From positions 51,726,596-51,790,595 of the forward strand of contig CM019693.1 in the NCBI GenBank assembly GCA_009760885.1: a DNA stretch of 64,000 nucleotides. Direction: 5' to 3'. The position numbers were made by a program, and so were the translations under genes. The notes under the pieces are model-generated. The model made no database searches and was not told where the DNA came from. It saw only the letters and a program-made list of their open reading frames with translations. This document shows positions 1-10,692 of the stretch, in pieces. Numbering within the stretch: the stretch's first letter is position 1; every line of letters starts with the position of its first letter. Source of the stretch: Achatina immaculata (lineage: Eukaryota; Mollusca; Gastropoda; Stylommatophora; Achatinidae).

Positions 1-1
1 A

Positions 2-382
2 ACTAAAGAAATAGACAATAAATTAGACTCTTCTGAGAACAAATGCCTAAGGAAAATACTCGGCATCAAGTGGAACGAATTCAAGAACAATGCAGAGATA
101 AGACAGATGAGTAAACAACAACCAGTTTCATGGATGATCAGGAAAAGGAGATGGACATATGTTTGTCACGTGATGAGAAGAAACGATCAGAGAACCCCAA
201 AACAATCTATCAAGTGGAACACAACAGGCCAAAGAAAAAGAGGCAGACTACGTGAAGCTCTAAAGAGGACAATGTTATTAGAGGCCAAATCAATAGGCAT
301 AAAATCCTTTGATGAGGCTGAAAAGCTCGCCGAAAACAGGAAAAATTGCCAAACTACATTGCAAGCCCTATGTGTCGTTTAA
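2..382 (+). pseudogene. RTE-A LINE, 3' end of ORF (truncated copy)
   Basis: The reading frame from base 2 matches the last 120 or so codons of the intact RTE-A LINE at 7698-10682, including the NKCLRKILGIKWNEF block and the KRRWTYV block of the C-terminal tail. The original stop codon has mutated, so the frame runs on to 382. Just after it, 374-386 holds a near-perfect inverted repeat (GTCGTTTAACGAC), probably the 3'UTR hairpin of the family. The intact copy downstream lacks this 3'UTR, so this fragment shows what a normal RTE-A 3' end looks like. The copy continues off the left edge of the window. Confidence 0.85.
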
Positions 383-442
383 CGACTTGGTAAGGATAGA
401 AGTTAAAAGATAAGATGATTCAGTTATTTAAACAATTAAGTC

Positions 443-575
443 AGGTATGAATTTACCTATCCCATGATTCAGTCTGTTATGAAATTAAGGTAGGTATGAA
501 TTTACCTATTCCATGTTTCAATCAGTTATGAAATGAAGGTAGGTATGAATTTACATATTCCATGATTCAGTCAAA
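443..575. repeat. Short tandem repeat, 49-bp period, about 3 copies
   Basis: The phrase AGGTATGAATTTAC recurs at 443, 492 and 541, each followed by a related stretch containing CCATGATTCAGTC or a variant. It sits just after the RTE-A 3' end and may be part of its tail. Confidence 0.75.
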
Positions 576-585
576 AGCAAAATAC

Positions 586-1002
586 GCAATCATATGCTCT
601 TACTACAAACTTAGACTCATATGGAACTCCATCAGTCAGAGAGAGCGTGGATAGTGCTAAAAATTCTTTCTCTTCTTCAATATGTTTTCTGCGGGTGAGT
701 ACTTTCTGTTATCAGGTTATTGTCTTCTGTAAAATATTTGTGAGTGTTATGAGCAAAATCAGATTTTGTGAGCAGATTTGGCAAGTCCTAGACTTCTTGG
801 ACATAATAAAAGACACAGACTTAATTGGACACATTTTGAGAACTCTCTTGTTTCTAAGAGAGATACTCATTTGGGATTATGAATGGAAAAGATATAAGAA
901 AGATTTCAGCCTATGAATGATTCTCTACAGAGCTTGAGAGTTCATGCATGTTTCTGGTGTCATCACCAGATTTTCTTACTTCATCACAGAGACTGAACTG
1001 AC
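586..1002. other. No gene seen; presumed Kv intron
   Basis: No convincing coding sequence on either strand. On the minus strand this would be the intron following the pore exon, whose proposed donor is at 1002-1001. The 89-residue plus-strand frame at 647-916 has no recognisable composition. Confidence 0.5.
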
Positions 1003-1334
1003 CTGAAGGCATTCTGTTGTCCCTGGTTTCTGATGTAATTTAGCCTGGCCAGACGGTGCTTGTGTGTGCGGAGACTGATCATGTACTGCTGAAAGCTGGA
1101 ACTTATGATTGCGATTGGCATGGCAAAGAGGATGATACCAAATATCCCACACAATATGGTGACGGAGTATCCTTGAATTGTTTGTGGAACAATATCACCG
1201 TAACCAATAGCTGTCATTGTTTCATAGCTCCACATCGAAGCCATGGCAATGTTCTTGAAGGCATATGACCCACCAGATATCTCAGCCAAGTAGACGAAAG
1301 CTCCAAAAATAAGGGCACTCATCATGGCAGCCAG
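1003..1334 (-). CDS. Kv-type potassium channel, exon for end of S5, pore and S6
   Basis: Part of a voltage-gated K+ channel subunit that would form a tetrameric membrane pore. The exon encodes the end of S5 (ALIFGAFVYLAE), the pore helix and filter (TMTAIGYGDIVPQT), S6 (ILCGIFGIILFAMPIAII) and a basic post-S6 segment. The acceptor is TTTAG at 1339-1335; an in-frame TAG lies directly upstream, so splicing is required there. The donor GTCAGT is at 1002-997, giving a 332-nt exon in phase 0 to phase 2. Two features are odd. The filter threonine before V/I is alanine (AIGYG, not TVGYG), and the S6 PVP motif is PIA. The family-level call is strong from layout and the GYGD signature. I do not assign a Kv subfamily. 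The matching S1-S2 exon is 27 kb away on the same strand. Confidence 0.9.
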
Positions 1335-1393
1335 CTAAACAAGATATGAAAATAAGGGCACTCATCATGTTGGTTAGCTAAACAAGATATGAA
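1308..1393. repeat. 43-bp tandem duplication over the pore-exon splice acceptor
   Basis: Bases 1308-1350 and 1351-1393 are two copies of a 43-bp unit. It spans the first codons of the pore exon and its acceptor (minus strand ATCTTGTTTAG). The copy farther upstream in the gene thus offers a second acceptor. As 43 is not a multiple of three, using that acceptor would shift the frame and read a stop. Confidence 0.9.
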
Positions 1394-1451
1394 GACAATA
1401 TTATTTATCACATTGACAATAATATGAAAATGATATATACTATTCAAAACA

Positions 1452-2752
1452 AGAAACGCAACACTACTGTAGTCGTAATGGACACCAAATTTCAAACGTG
1501 TATCAAATTTTTATTTTACGGAATTAATGTTTCAATCCTGGCATTAAGAAATTTTAAGACTTTGACAATGAAATGATGATCATTAAATTTGGTTTGGACC
1601 TTTATTCTTTGCTACTGAGGCCTCCGTTTCAGTAAGGTGTATGGCCTCCTCTGGCATGTATTAGAGAACGACATCTCCTTGACATGGATCCGTCAGCCGT
1701 TGGATCTGTTGTTGTGGGATGGCTGCCCACTCTTCCCGCAGTGCAAGAGACAACTGTCGGAGATTGGTTGGCGCCACGTCTCGCTGGCGGACTTGTCTGT
1801 TGAGTTCATCCTATAAGAGTTCTGCTGGGTTCATGTCTGATGACATGGATGGCAACGGAATGGCCTGGACGTTGTTGTCAGTGAGGAACTGGGCAGTGAG
1901 TTGTGCCACATGAGGTCGAGCGTTATCCTGCTGAAAAATCAGACGTGAGTACGAAGAATTTCAGCGACGTATCGTTGAGAATTCAGGCGTCCGTCAGTTT
2001 TTACAAGGTCACTTCTCCCATGAAGTTGATCGTCCCCCACACCAGTACAACTCCACCACCATGTGGAGAAGACTCATCCACCCAGTTCTGAGCGTAGCGC
2101 TCATGGACTCTGCGGTAAACTCTTCTCCGTCTGAAGCAGAAAGAATGATTCATCACTAAACTAAACCCTTCTCCAATCATTCGCAACGGTCCATTGACGA
2201 TGCTGGTTCGCCCACTGCAGTCGGTTCTGGCGATGCCGGTCCGTAAGAACAGGACATCTGTAGGGTCTTATAGCACACAGACCAGCGTCGTACAGCCTGT
2301 TCCTGACCGTTTGATCCGAAATTCGACGAGCTGCTGTCATTGACTGGACTGTTGAGGACGCAGATGCAAATCCATTCCTGAGGTGACGCAGCCGTATTAA
2401 GCGGTCTTCGGCAGAAGTTGTGACTATGGGTCTTCCACTGCGTGGCTGGTCTGCAACTGAGCCAGTTTCTTGAAATCGACTCCAAAGGCGACTAATGGTG
2501 CTTATAACCACATTAAATTGTCTTGCCACTACACTTTGTGACTGTTCAGTCTGTAAACGTCCAATGAGTAGTGAGGTGAGCCATACTTGCGCATTGAATT
2601 TTCAAATGAATTGATTCGAGGAGCGTCAATCTTTTATAGGCATTCAATAACATGGCCAGTGAGTTTTGTGTTCAGTAAGTTTCACGGGATTCTCATGAAC
2701 CTGTCATGAGTTATTGTCAAAAATGCTGATTTGACTAGTGTCGCTTTTCTGT
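1452..2752 (-). mobile_element. Tc1/mariner-type DNA transposon, inactive
   Basis: The limits are suggested by imperfect terminal inverted repeats: AAGAAACGCAACACTA near 1451-1466, and on the other strand AGAAAAGCGACACTA at 2751-2737. The edges are approximate and no clear TA duplication was confirmed. The element lies in the intron preceding the Kv pore exon and in the same orientation as the gene. Confidence 0.6.
1690..2529 (-). pseudogene. Tc1-like transposase, frameshifted
   Basis: The N-terminal part (2529-2161) is a helix-turn-helix DNA-binding region of the Tc1 type, with VADQPRSGRP, ISDQTVRNRLYDAGL and RLQWANQH. After a frameshift, 2186-2001 continues with the first catalytic region (WVDESSPHGGG, VLVWGTI). 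A third frame gives QQDNARPHVAQLTAQFL, with the second catalytic Asp, and SSDMNPAELL followed by a stop where SPDLNPIEHLWD is usual, so the third acidic residue (E) is present. Frameshifts and stops make it non-functional. The order of motifs and roughly 280-codon span fit a Tc1 DD(E) transposase. Confidence 0.85.
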
Positions 2753-2984
2753 GCTCATGAATCATCTGTTAAGTATAATTCAAGTCAGCACGTTATGTTG
2801 ATATCCAAGTGAACGTTTCAGGCAATTTGCCCTTGTCTGATCAGCAAACTTCAGTTTAAATGGCAACATCGTATTTGTTGCATTTCTTTTTTTTTTAAAG
2901 TATAATACAACAATCTGATTGTCTATCACTTTGTACTACAACAGACTGACAATATACAACTTTCTATGCTTTGGTAGAGTTGAC

Positions 2985-3592
2985 GGTTTGTCGCCTCTGT
3001 ATTTTACAAGCCCACCGACAGCCACACGTATTTACTTTACACATTCTCTCATACTGAAACTTATAAAACTCCATCCCATACTCCCAACTCCTCCGTCTTC
3101 GCCGCCTATGTCAGGATAACTTGGACTTTATGGATCAACCCAAGAAATTATTAGAATTTTTTCGTCATCAACACTATCCAGAAAATTTCCTCCGGAAAGC
3201 ATTTAACCGTATCAAACTAGTGAACCGTAAAGAGGCATTCAGAAAAATACCTATAACCTCATCCGACAGAGCTAAATTAGTACTATCTTTTCACCCGCAT
3301 ATCAGATGGTTAAGAAAATCCTTTATGGCCATTTACCACTAATCCATCGACCCCGGTACTCGCGACATCTTCTCTGATCTACCCCTGTTAGCGTACATAT
3401 GAGAAGCAAATTTTAAGGACATCCTCGTCCACACCCACCTGAAGCATATTGTTAGCACCAGAAAATGTAACCGCCCTCGTTGTGTTAACTGCCCAGTAGT
3501 CTGGGAAACGAAAACAATCACCTTTCCCAAAATTATCCGCACTCTTCATGCGAGTCCCATAATGTGATATATGCCATTGTATGCAAAAGATG
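2985..3592 (+). pseudogene. Penelope-like element, middle ORF part (left half of an interrupted copy)
   Basis: Diverged relative of the Penelope ORF at 23392-24390. It shows the YKPTDSH-like block near 3000, DFMDQPKKLLEFFRHQHYP at 3127-3183, and SSDRAKLVLSFHPH near 3260-3300, followed by stops and frameshifts. It ends at ATGCAAAAGATG (3581-3592) where an RTE-B LINE is inserted. The Penelope frame resumes at 6781 after that LINE. This is an old, dead copy. Confidence 0.8.
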
Positions 3593-6500
3593 AAAGAATA
3601 GGACCATTGTACCCTACCACGCATGATGGTAAAAGGCGACTAAGGAGGGTTCGGCATAGGGCCAACAACCCTATCTAGTAAAAAAACTATCAGACTGCTA
3701 CAGAAACGGAAGCAAGGGAAAAAACAAATGCATGTGGAAGAAGAAATGCTTATCAGGAAACTGAGCCCATGAAGGTTGTGGATGAAAGCCAGCCACTGGA
3801 AGTCCCCAGCCCAACTGCAGACCTCCTGAAACCTAAACACAAGATGCAAATAGGCAGCTGGAATGTAAGAACATTTAACCAGACTGGAAAACTAGCACAA
3901 ACCATCAAGGAAATGCACAGATACAAACTAGACATACTAGGAATACAAGAAGCAAGATGGACAGGACAAGGCAGAAGGAAATTAACAACACAACACACAG
4001 AAGATACAATAATATGGTCAGGTAAAGAAGATCGTCATGAAGGAGGAGTAGCATTGATTATAACAAAAGAAGCATCAAAAGCATTCCTGAAATGGACCCT
4101 TATAAATGAGAGATTATTATATACACGGTTCAACTCAAGATTAACGAAGCTGTCTATTATAGTTTATGCACCAACAGAAGCAGCTAAAGAGGAATTAAAA
4201 GAAGATTTTTACAACAGCCTCCAAGCCACAGTAGAAACAATACCCAAGCATGATATGCTACTCATCTTGTCGACTTCAATGCAAAAGTAGGTGAAGGAAA
4301 TGAAGATAGAAGAAGAATCATGGGAAGAGAAGGAATCGGAGAAATAAATGAAAATGGAGAACGACTGTGCAGTTTCTGTGAAGAAAACATGATGACCATC
4401 GGAGGGACAATTTTCTAACATAAAAACATCCATAAGGTGACTTGGAGATCACCAGATAAAACCACAGAAAACCAAATTGATCACATACTAATAAACAACA
4501 AGTGGAAACGGTCACTACAAGATGTGCGAGCAAGGAAATAAGCAGGTGTAGGAAGTGATCACAACCTTCTGGTAGCAAAAATAAAACTAAAATTAAGGAA
4601 AGTCAAATTCGGAGAACACAGAAAGATACGTTTTGATACAAGAAAACTGAAAGACCAGCAAATAAGGAATGAATTCTCAACAGTACTTAAGAACCGCTTC
4701 AGTGTCCTACAAGACGAAGAAGAAATGTCCATACTAGAGTTCAATAAAACACTACAGGAAACAGCAACAGAGGTGATGGGATATCAGAAACGGAGAAAAG
4801 AGGAATGGATAAGCAAGACCACATGGGAAAAGATAGAGCAAAGAAGAGAAATCAAGAAAAAATTACTGAACACCAAATCACAAAGGCTAAAAGAACAAGT
4901 TTTAAGTAATTATGCACAAAAAGACAAAGAAGTGAAGGAATCATGCCGTCAAGATAAACGTCAATACTATGACAACTTAGCAGAAGCAGCAGAGAAAGCA
5001 GCATATGCAAATGACATGAAAACCATATACAAAATCGCAAAGCAGATGACAGGTAACTTCAGCACAAGATGTGAGAGTGCAGTAAAGACACAAGGAAAAC
5101 TTGTCAGTGGAGAAAGAGAAAAAAATTGAAAGATGGAGGGAACACTTTAACATCATACTAAACAGAACACAACCAGTACAAACAATAGACATACCTGAAG
5201 CAAAAACGGAACTAAACATCAATAAAGGACCAATAACAATAAGTGAAGTAAAGGAAGCAATAAAGAAGTTAAATTTGGCATGGCACTAGGTGAAGATGAA
5301 GTGACTGCTGAGATGCTGAAAGCAGAAGAAACAGAAAGACTAAAACAACTTTGCCGGATACTACAGTAAATTTGGAATCTAGAAAAAGCTCCAGAGGAGT
5401 GGAAAACCGGGCTTATAGTAAAACTACCAAAGAAGGGTGACCTCAGAGATTGCTGGAACTGGAGAAGCATTACCCTACTGCCACTCACCAGTAAAATGTT
5501 TTGCAGAATAATCATCAACAGAATTGTACCAGCACTTGAGGGAAAACTTCCGACAGAGCAGGCATGATTTAGAAAAGGAAGATCATGCACAGACCACATA
5601 TTTATACTTAGACAAATATTAGAACAGGCAAATGAGTGGCATAGCACAACATATGCATTGTTTATAGATTTTGAGAAAGGCTTTGACAGTGTCAACAGAG
5701 ATGCACTGTGGAAAATCCTAAGATAGCATGGGCTCCCCCATAAGATAGTGAATGTAATCAAAGCCCTATACGAGGGTTTTCAGTGCAAAGTGATCTGTGG
5801 AGAACATACCTCCAGCAGCTTTAGGGTACAAACAGGAGTGAAGCAGGGATGTGTACTATCACCAACATTATTTATCTTGGCAGTAGACTGGTTAATGAAG
5901 GAGGCAACATCAGACAAACGCAGAGGATTACAATGGACCCTTGACACAGTGCTGGAGGACCTTGACTTTGTGGACATTTGTCTACGATCAAGCAGTCACA
6001 AAGATATGCAAGATAAAATAAACAAGCTAACTCAGAATGCAAACAACATAGGACTAAAGATCAATGTAGGAAAGACAAAGTTATTGAAGCAAAATGTGAA
6101 CAACAGAAATATACTCAGAATAGATAGCAAGTTAGTGGAGGAGGTCAACGAATTTGTATATCTTGGCAGTAGAGTAGTAGAAAATGGAGACAGCACAGAG
6201 GACATCAACAGCAGACTTACTACAGCAAACCAGGCTTTTGCAGTGCTGCAGACTATATGGAAATCTAAAAAAAACTAAGCATGAATCCGAAAATCAGGTT
6301 ATTTAAGAGCATTGTTGTAAGTGTACTATTCTATGGAAGTGAATGCTGAAAAATCACCAAAACCATAGAAAACAAGTTGAATTCTTTCCAGACTAAATGT
6401 TTACGAAGAATTAGAAAAATATTTTGGCCAAACACCATAAGAAATAACATCTTGTTGGCAGAAATGCAGATGAAGCCACTGACAACAATTATTGAGGAAA

Positions 6501-6741
6501 GACGCTGGCGATGGTTTGGACATGTGATCCGAATGACTGACAACTCACTACCAAAAATAGCACTAAGATGGACACCACAGGGGAACAGAAGTAAAGGTAG
6601 ACCAAAAGAGACATGGAGAAGAACAACAGAAAGGATGTTGAACAATAGAGGGCTCACCTGGGCAAGAGCAGAAAAAAAGGCAAAGGACAGGCATTTGTGG
6701 AAAACCCTTGAGGAAGCCCCATATGCCCTGGGCACTTAAGG

Positions 6742-6780
<39 letters not shown>
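3593..6780 (+). mobile_element. RTE-B LINE, near full length, inserted in a Penelope copy
   Basis: Flanked by a perfect 12-bp target-site duplication ATGCAAAAGATG (3581-3592 and 6781-6792). The 5' end has AAAGAATAGGACCATTGTAC, then AAAAGGCGACTAAGGAGG, shared with the second RTE-B copy at 43516-45907. The 3' end is TTAAGGTTCAGAGAG running into a (GA)n tail of about 40 bases. Its 5'UTR phrase GGCATAGGGCCAACAACC resembles GGCATAAGGCTAACAACC just upstream of the RTE-A ORF, so A and B are related families. Confidence 0.9.
3769..6739 (+). pseudogene. RTE-B endonuclease-reverse transcriptase ORF, broken
   Basis: An apurinic-type endonuclease domain begins the ORF (IGSWNVRTFNQTGK near 3850, ILGIQEARWTGQG near 3935). 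A frameshift interrupts the LGDFN block near 4265. The endonuclease end (IDHIL, GSDHN) is near 4480-4565. The reverse transcriptase follows, with AGFRKGR-like and LFIDFEKGFDSV blocks near 5560-5695 and GVKQGCVLSPTLF near 5840. The catalytic FADD is degraded to FVDI near 5970. The C-terminal tail (WRWFGHVIRMTDNSLPK) is open from 6377 to 6739. There are multiple stops and frameshifts, so it is inactive. The best relatives in the window are RTE-A and the minus-strand copy at 43516-45907. Confidence 0.88.
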
Positions 6781-6787
<7 letters not shown>

Positions 6788-6880
6788 AGATGCAGGATAA
6801 CTTATATTGGTGAAACTGGTCTCAGATTAGGTGACCACGTGCAGAAACATCTGTATATAGGAGTATACGGGAGATTAAAA
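6781..6880 (+). pseudogene. Penelope-like element, GIY-YIG region (right half of the interrupted copy)
   Basis: Directly after the second target-site copy the frame reads CKRCRITYIGETGLRLGDH, matching CKRCGLKYIGETGLRLGDR in the intact Penelope copies. This shows the RTE-B LINE landed inside the GIY-YIG endonuclease coding region. The homology fades by about 6880. Confidence 0.85.
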
Positions 6881-7554
6881 AAAAACTTGTTTGTACAGAA
6901 AGGGCAGTTGTTCTGATTCTCTTTTTGAATTTTTCCGGGGTCGGTCAAGATCTTTCTAGAACGTCACGTGGGCTGTGAAACCCGTGACAGAGAACTGTGG
7001 GACAGACTGTGAGTTAGCAGTCAGTTTAGGTCTGGGTATGAAACTGTGTGCATGGACTTTTGTTACTGTTGTGAAGATGTATGTCTTGTTACTGTGAATG
7101 GAATGATATGTATGGATGTCTTGTTACCGTGAATGGAATGATATGTAAAGTATGAACGGACTTACCAAGTGGCAGGGCAACCTGTCGGCAGTCTTCATTT
7201 TCGTTATCATTATCATCAAGGTCACTGAATAAATGTTATGGCAACTTAGCACACAGGACTAGTTTGACTTTCCATACATGTTCGTGCCAACACACTGGTT
7301 AGTAAGAATCTGCTATGACAGAATAAGTCGTAGTGTAAGGGTCATAACCAAGAAAAGTACGAATATTTGCAGTACTTTCCCCTGAGTGTCTGGTTACAGC
7401 TCACATGAATGTAGGAGTAAAAGTCTCGCGAGAAATAGTTTAGAAGTTTCCAGGGCTCACAGTAAAGGTTACATAGTGAAATGAGTGCGATGTTTTCCTA
7501 TCGCACGAAAATATAATAATAAACAAGTAGAAAGTAAAACTTCCGGCGTGACGT
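6881..7554. other. No gene; possible LTR-like remnant
   Basis: No coding frame. The stretch has a two-copy repeat (GTGAATGGAATGATATGTA near 7097 and 7130), a run of GAAACCCGTGACAGAG and an AATAAA signal near 7229, as an LTR might. No matching partner LTR, primer-binding site or target duplication was found, so this is only a possibility. Confidence 0.25.
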
Positions 7555-10500
7555 GCAAGATGGCGGTCGTTTTTAAAACGCTCTCGCCGGCATGCAGAAA
7601 TCAGCGGAATTCCGCTTGATCTGTTACATATCATGTACCGGGAGTTGGGCATAAGGCTAACAACCTTATCCTGAGACCTATCTAGAGGCAACTCCAGATG
7701 GGAAAAAAAGATATCGTTATGGAAACTCGCAGAGAAACCAACCGAGCATCAGGGATGCCAACTCCGAAGAGCTCATTCGTCGGCCCCAAACATGTGACAA
7801 AGATTGGATTCTGGAATGTGAGAACGATGGCAGCACCAACAAGAACTAACCAGGTCATCAAAGAAATGGAGAGATACCATCTAGACATACTGGGCATCAG
7901 CGAAATGCGATGGCCAGAAGCAGGTAAAAGATCGGCGGAAAACGGTAAGTTAATTATACATTCAGGTAGAAATGACAATAAATTCCGAGACGGAGTGGGC
8001 ATTATTATGTCAAATGTAGCTGCAAAGAGCCTTGTAGAATGGGAACCGGTGAACAGTCGTATAATAAGAGCACGATACAACCTACGACACGGAAGAATGA
8101 CAATAATACAGTGTTATGCACCCACGAATGATGCAGATGATGATGTGAAAGACGACTTTTATCACCAACTACAACAAATCATCAACAAAGTCCCTAAACA
8201 CGACATCCTAATTGCTATGGGGGACTTCAATGCTAAGGTAGGGAAGGATAATACCGACGTTGAAAAAGTGATGGGGAAAGAAGGAATTGACATGGTTAAT
8301 CAGAATGGAGAAAGATTAATTGAAATATGTTTAACAGAGGGCATGGTCATTGGAGGCACAATATTCCCACACAAAGAGATACATAAAACAACATGGATAT
8401 CTCCAGATGATAGAACTAGAAACCAGATAGACCATTTTTGTATTAGAAAGCAATACAGAACATCTCTCATGGATGTAAGGGCTTATAGGGGTGCAGATGT
8501 CAACAGTGATCACAACCTGTGCATAGGGAAAATAAAACTAAAATTGAAAAGTCAACACAAGAAATCAGTACACAGAAAGATAAACATCCACAGCCTACAA
8601 GAAGAAAATACTAACATTAATTTCAATCAGGAACTTGCCAATCATTCCAAAACACCCAGTGAAGTTGAGGAGATAGGTATAGATGAGTTATGGAATTCTT
8701 ACAGCACAGCCATAATCACAGCAGCAAAAGTAAGCGCTGGATTGGAAAAACCAAATAGAAAAGCATGGATATCAGATAAAACATGGAAGTATATACATGA
8801 AAGACGAGCAGTCAAATTAAACATGTTGAATGCAAAAGCAGATGATGAAAGAGATTCGGCAAAAGCAAAATACAAAGACATAGACAAGAAAGTAAAAAGT
8901 TCAGCTAGAAGGGATAAAAGAGAATACATAGACAATATGGCGAAAGAGGCAGAAAAAGCAGCAAAAACAGGAGACAGCAAAACTTTATATAACATACAAA
9001 AGAGGCTAACAGGTACTATTACATCTAAAGAAAGACCAATCCTTAGCAAAACTGGAACACTATTAACATCAAATAAAGACCAAAAGCAAAGATGGGCTGA
9101 ACACTTCCAAGAAATACTCAATCGACCACACCCAAAAGAATTGTTAAACCTTGAAACTGACTTACCAGCCCCACAACTAAATGTCAATCTAGATGAAATT
9201 GAATTGCATGAAATTGAAACAACAGTGAATTTAATGGCTAACAACAAAGCTGCAGGTGAAGATGAAATAACAGCCGAGATGCTAAAAGCTATCAATAGTG
9301 ACAACATGAGACAACTACAGAGAATGTTTAACAAGATTTGGAAAGAAGAAAAGGTCCCTTCTAATTGGAAGAAGGGAATCATTGTGAAAATACCAAAAAA
9401 GGGCAACCTTAGTGACTGTAACAACTGGAGAGGAGTAACCTTAATATCAGTTGTGTCAAAAGTATTTTGCAAGGTCATTTTGAATAGACTCAAAGATATA
9501 GTGGATACTGCAATGAGAGAAGAACAAGCAGGATTTCGAAAAGGGAGAAGCTGTCTCGACCAGATCTTTACTCTCAGAATAATACTTGAAGAACATATTG
9601 AAAAGCAGAAACCATTAATACTGAATTTCATAGATTTTAAGAAGGCATTTGATAGCATACACAGAGATTCATTATGGAGAATTTTATGTCTATATGGAAT
9701 ACCATCTAAAATTGTCAACATCATTAAGGACTTATACAATGGATATGGTTGTGCAGTCAAGACAGAAGAAGGGATGAGTGAATGGTTCCAGATTGAAACA
9801 GGCGTGAAACAAGGATGTATACTGTCTCCTTTACTTTTTTGGATTACAATAGACTTCATAATGAAAAAATGCTGCACAGGTAACACAGGTATTGACTGGG
9901 TACATGGGACCCAACTAGAAGATCTTGATTTTGCTGATGACATAACTCTTATCAGTAATAATGTGAATGCCATGCAAGAAAAAACAGATAGCCTATCTTC
10001 ACTGGCTAGCAAAATAGGACTTGAAATTAACAAGGACAAAACAAAAATAATGAAAATTCCCATCAATCAAAATGGAAAAATACACATAGAAGGGACAGAT
10101 ATTGAAGAAGTCAATCAATTTGCATACCTTGGCAGCTACATAGACCAGGATGGTGACACTAGAAAGGAAGTTAGAATCAGAATTGCAAAAGCAGCATCAA
10201 TCTTCAAGAATCTTGAGAACATATGGAATTCAAAAGTTATAAGCACAAAAACCAAGTTAAGACTATTCAATTCAAATGTAATATCCACCCTCATTTATGC
10301 ATGCGAAAGCTGGAAAACAACTAAAGAAATAGAAAAGAAATTAGACTCTTTTGAAAACAAATGCCTAAGGAAAATACTCGGCATCAAGTGGAATGAATTC
10401 AAGAACAATGCAGAGATAAGACAGATGACTGAACAACAACCAGTCTCATGGGTGATCAGGAAAAGGAGATGGACATATGTTGGCCACTTGATGAGAAGAA

Positions 10501-10692
10501 ATGAGCAGAGAATACCAAAACAAGCTATCAAGTGGAACACAACAGGCCGAAGAAAAAGGGGCAGACCGCGTGAAACTCTGAAGAGAACATTATTAAGAGA
10601 GGCCAAGTTAACAGGCATAAAATCCTTTGATGAGGTTGAAAGACTCGCCGAAGACAGGAAAAATTGGCGAACTACTTTGTGAGCCCTATGAG
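7555..10692 (+). mobile_element. RTE-A LINE with intact ORF, missing its 3'UTR
   Basis: The 5' limit is uncertain. A GC-richer leader around 7555-7697 precedes the ORF and contains GGCATAAGGCTAACAACC (near 7648), which is conserved with RTE-B. The 3' side stops about ten bases after the stop codon, at GAGCCCTATG, where a 3.7-kb minisatellite begins. Compared with the RTE-A end at 1-425, the 3'UTR hairpin and tail are absent. No target duplication could be set because the right edge has been replaced by tandem repeats. Confidence 0.85.
7698..10682 (+). CDS. RTE-clade LINE endonuclease-reverse transcriptase, intact 994 residues
   Basis: Copies its own RNA into DNA at a nick made by its endonuclease. 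Endonuclease at about residues 36-280: WN at 39-40, SEMRW at 68-72 with Glu69, GDFN at 175-178, QIDH at 243-246 and SDHN at 270-273. All catalytic positions expected of an APE-like nuclease are present. Reverse transcriptase at about 500-800: motif A FIDFKKAFDS with Asp646, motif B GVKQGCILSP at 702-711, and catalytic FADD at 745-748. A C-terminal tail of the kind seen in RTE elements follows (WTYVGHLMRRN near 925, then a basic RKRGRPRE block). The length is typical of the clade. No stop or frameshift is present, unlike every other LINE in the window. Related host-annotated proteins are often misnamed craniofacial development protein 2. Activity is doubtful because the 3'UTR is missing. Confidence 0.93.
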   Translation: MGKKDIVMETRRETNRASGMPTPKSSFVGPKHVTKIGFWNVRTMAAPTRTNQVIKEMERYHLDILGISEMRWPEAGKRSAENGKLIIHSGRNDNKFRDGVGIIMSNVAAKSLVEWEPVNSRIIRARYNLRHGRMTIIQCYAPTNDADDDVKDDFYHQLQQIINKVPKHDILIAMGDFNAKVGKDNTDVEKVMGKEGIDMVNQNGERLIEICLTEGMVIGGTIFPHKEIHKTTWISPDDRTRNQIDHFCIRKQYRTSLMDVRAYRGADVNSDHNLCIGKIKLKLKSQHKKSVHRKINIHSLQEENTNINFNQELANHSKTPSEVEEIGIDELWNSYSTAIITAAKVSAGLEKPNRKAWISDKTWKYIHERRAVKLNMLNAKADDERDSAKAKYKDIDKKVKSSARRDKREYIDNMAKEAEKAAKTGDSKTLYNIQKRLTGTITSKERPILSKTGTLLTSNKDQKQRWAEHFQEILNRPHPKELLNLETDLPAPQLNVNLDEIELHEIETTVNLMANNKAAGEDEITAEMLKAINSDNMRQLQRMFNKIWKEEKVPSNWKKGIIVKIPKKGNLSDCNNWRGVTLISVVSKVFCKVILNRLKDIVDTAMREEQAGFRKGRSCLDQIFTLRIILEEHIEKQKPLILNFIDFKKAFDSIHRDSLWRILCLYGIPSKIVNIIKDLYNGYGCAVKTEEGMSEWFQIETGVKQGCILSPLLFWITIDFIMKKCCTGNTGIDWVHGTQLEDLDFADDITLISNNVNAMQEKTDSLSSLASKIGLEINKDKTKIMKIPINQNGKIHIEGTDIEEVNQFAYLGSYIDQDGDTRKEVRIRIAKAASIFKNLENIWNSKVISTKTKLRLFNSNVISTLIYACESWKTTKEIEKKLDSFENKCLRKILGIKWNEFKNNAEIRQMTEQQPVSWVIRKRRWTYVGHLMRRNEQRIPKQAIKWNTTGRRKRGRPRETLKRTLLREAKLTGIKSFDEVERLAEDRKNWRTTL

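Noticed and set aside
6881..7554. Complete LTR retrotransposon
   Set aside because: No second LTR, gag-pol frame, primer-binding site or target duplication is present.
7698..10682. Host gene of the craniofacial development protein 2 type
   Set aside because: The full endonuclease and reverse transcriptase motif set and the many broken relatives nearby show a LINE; that name is a common misannotation.
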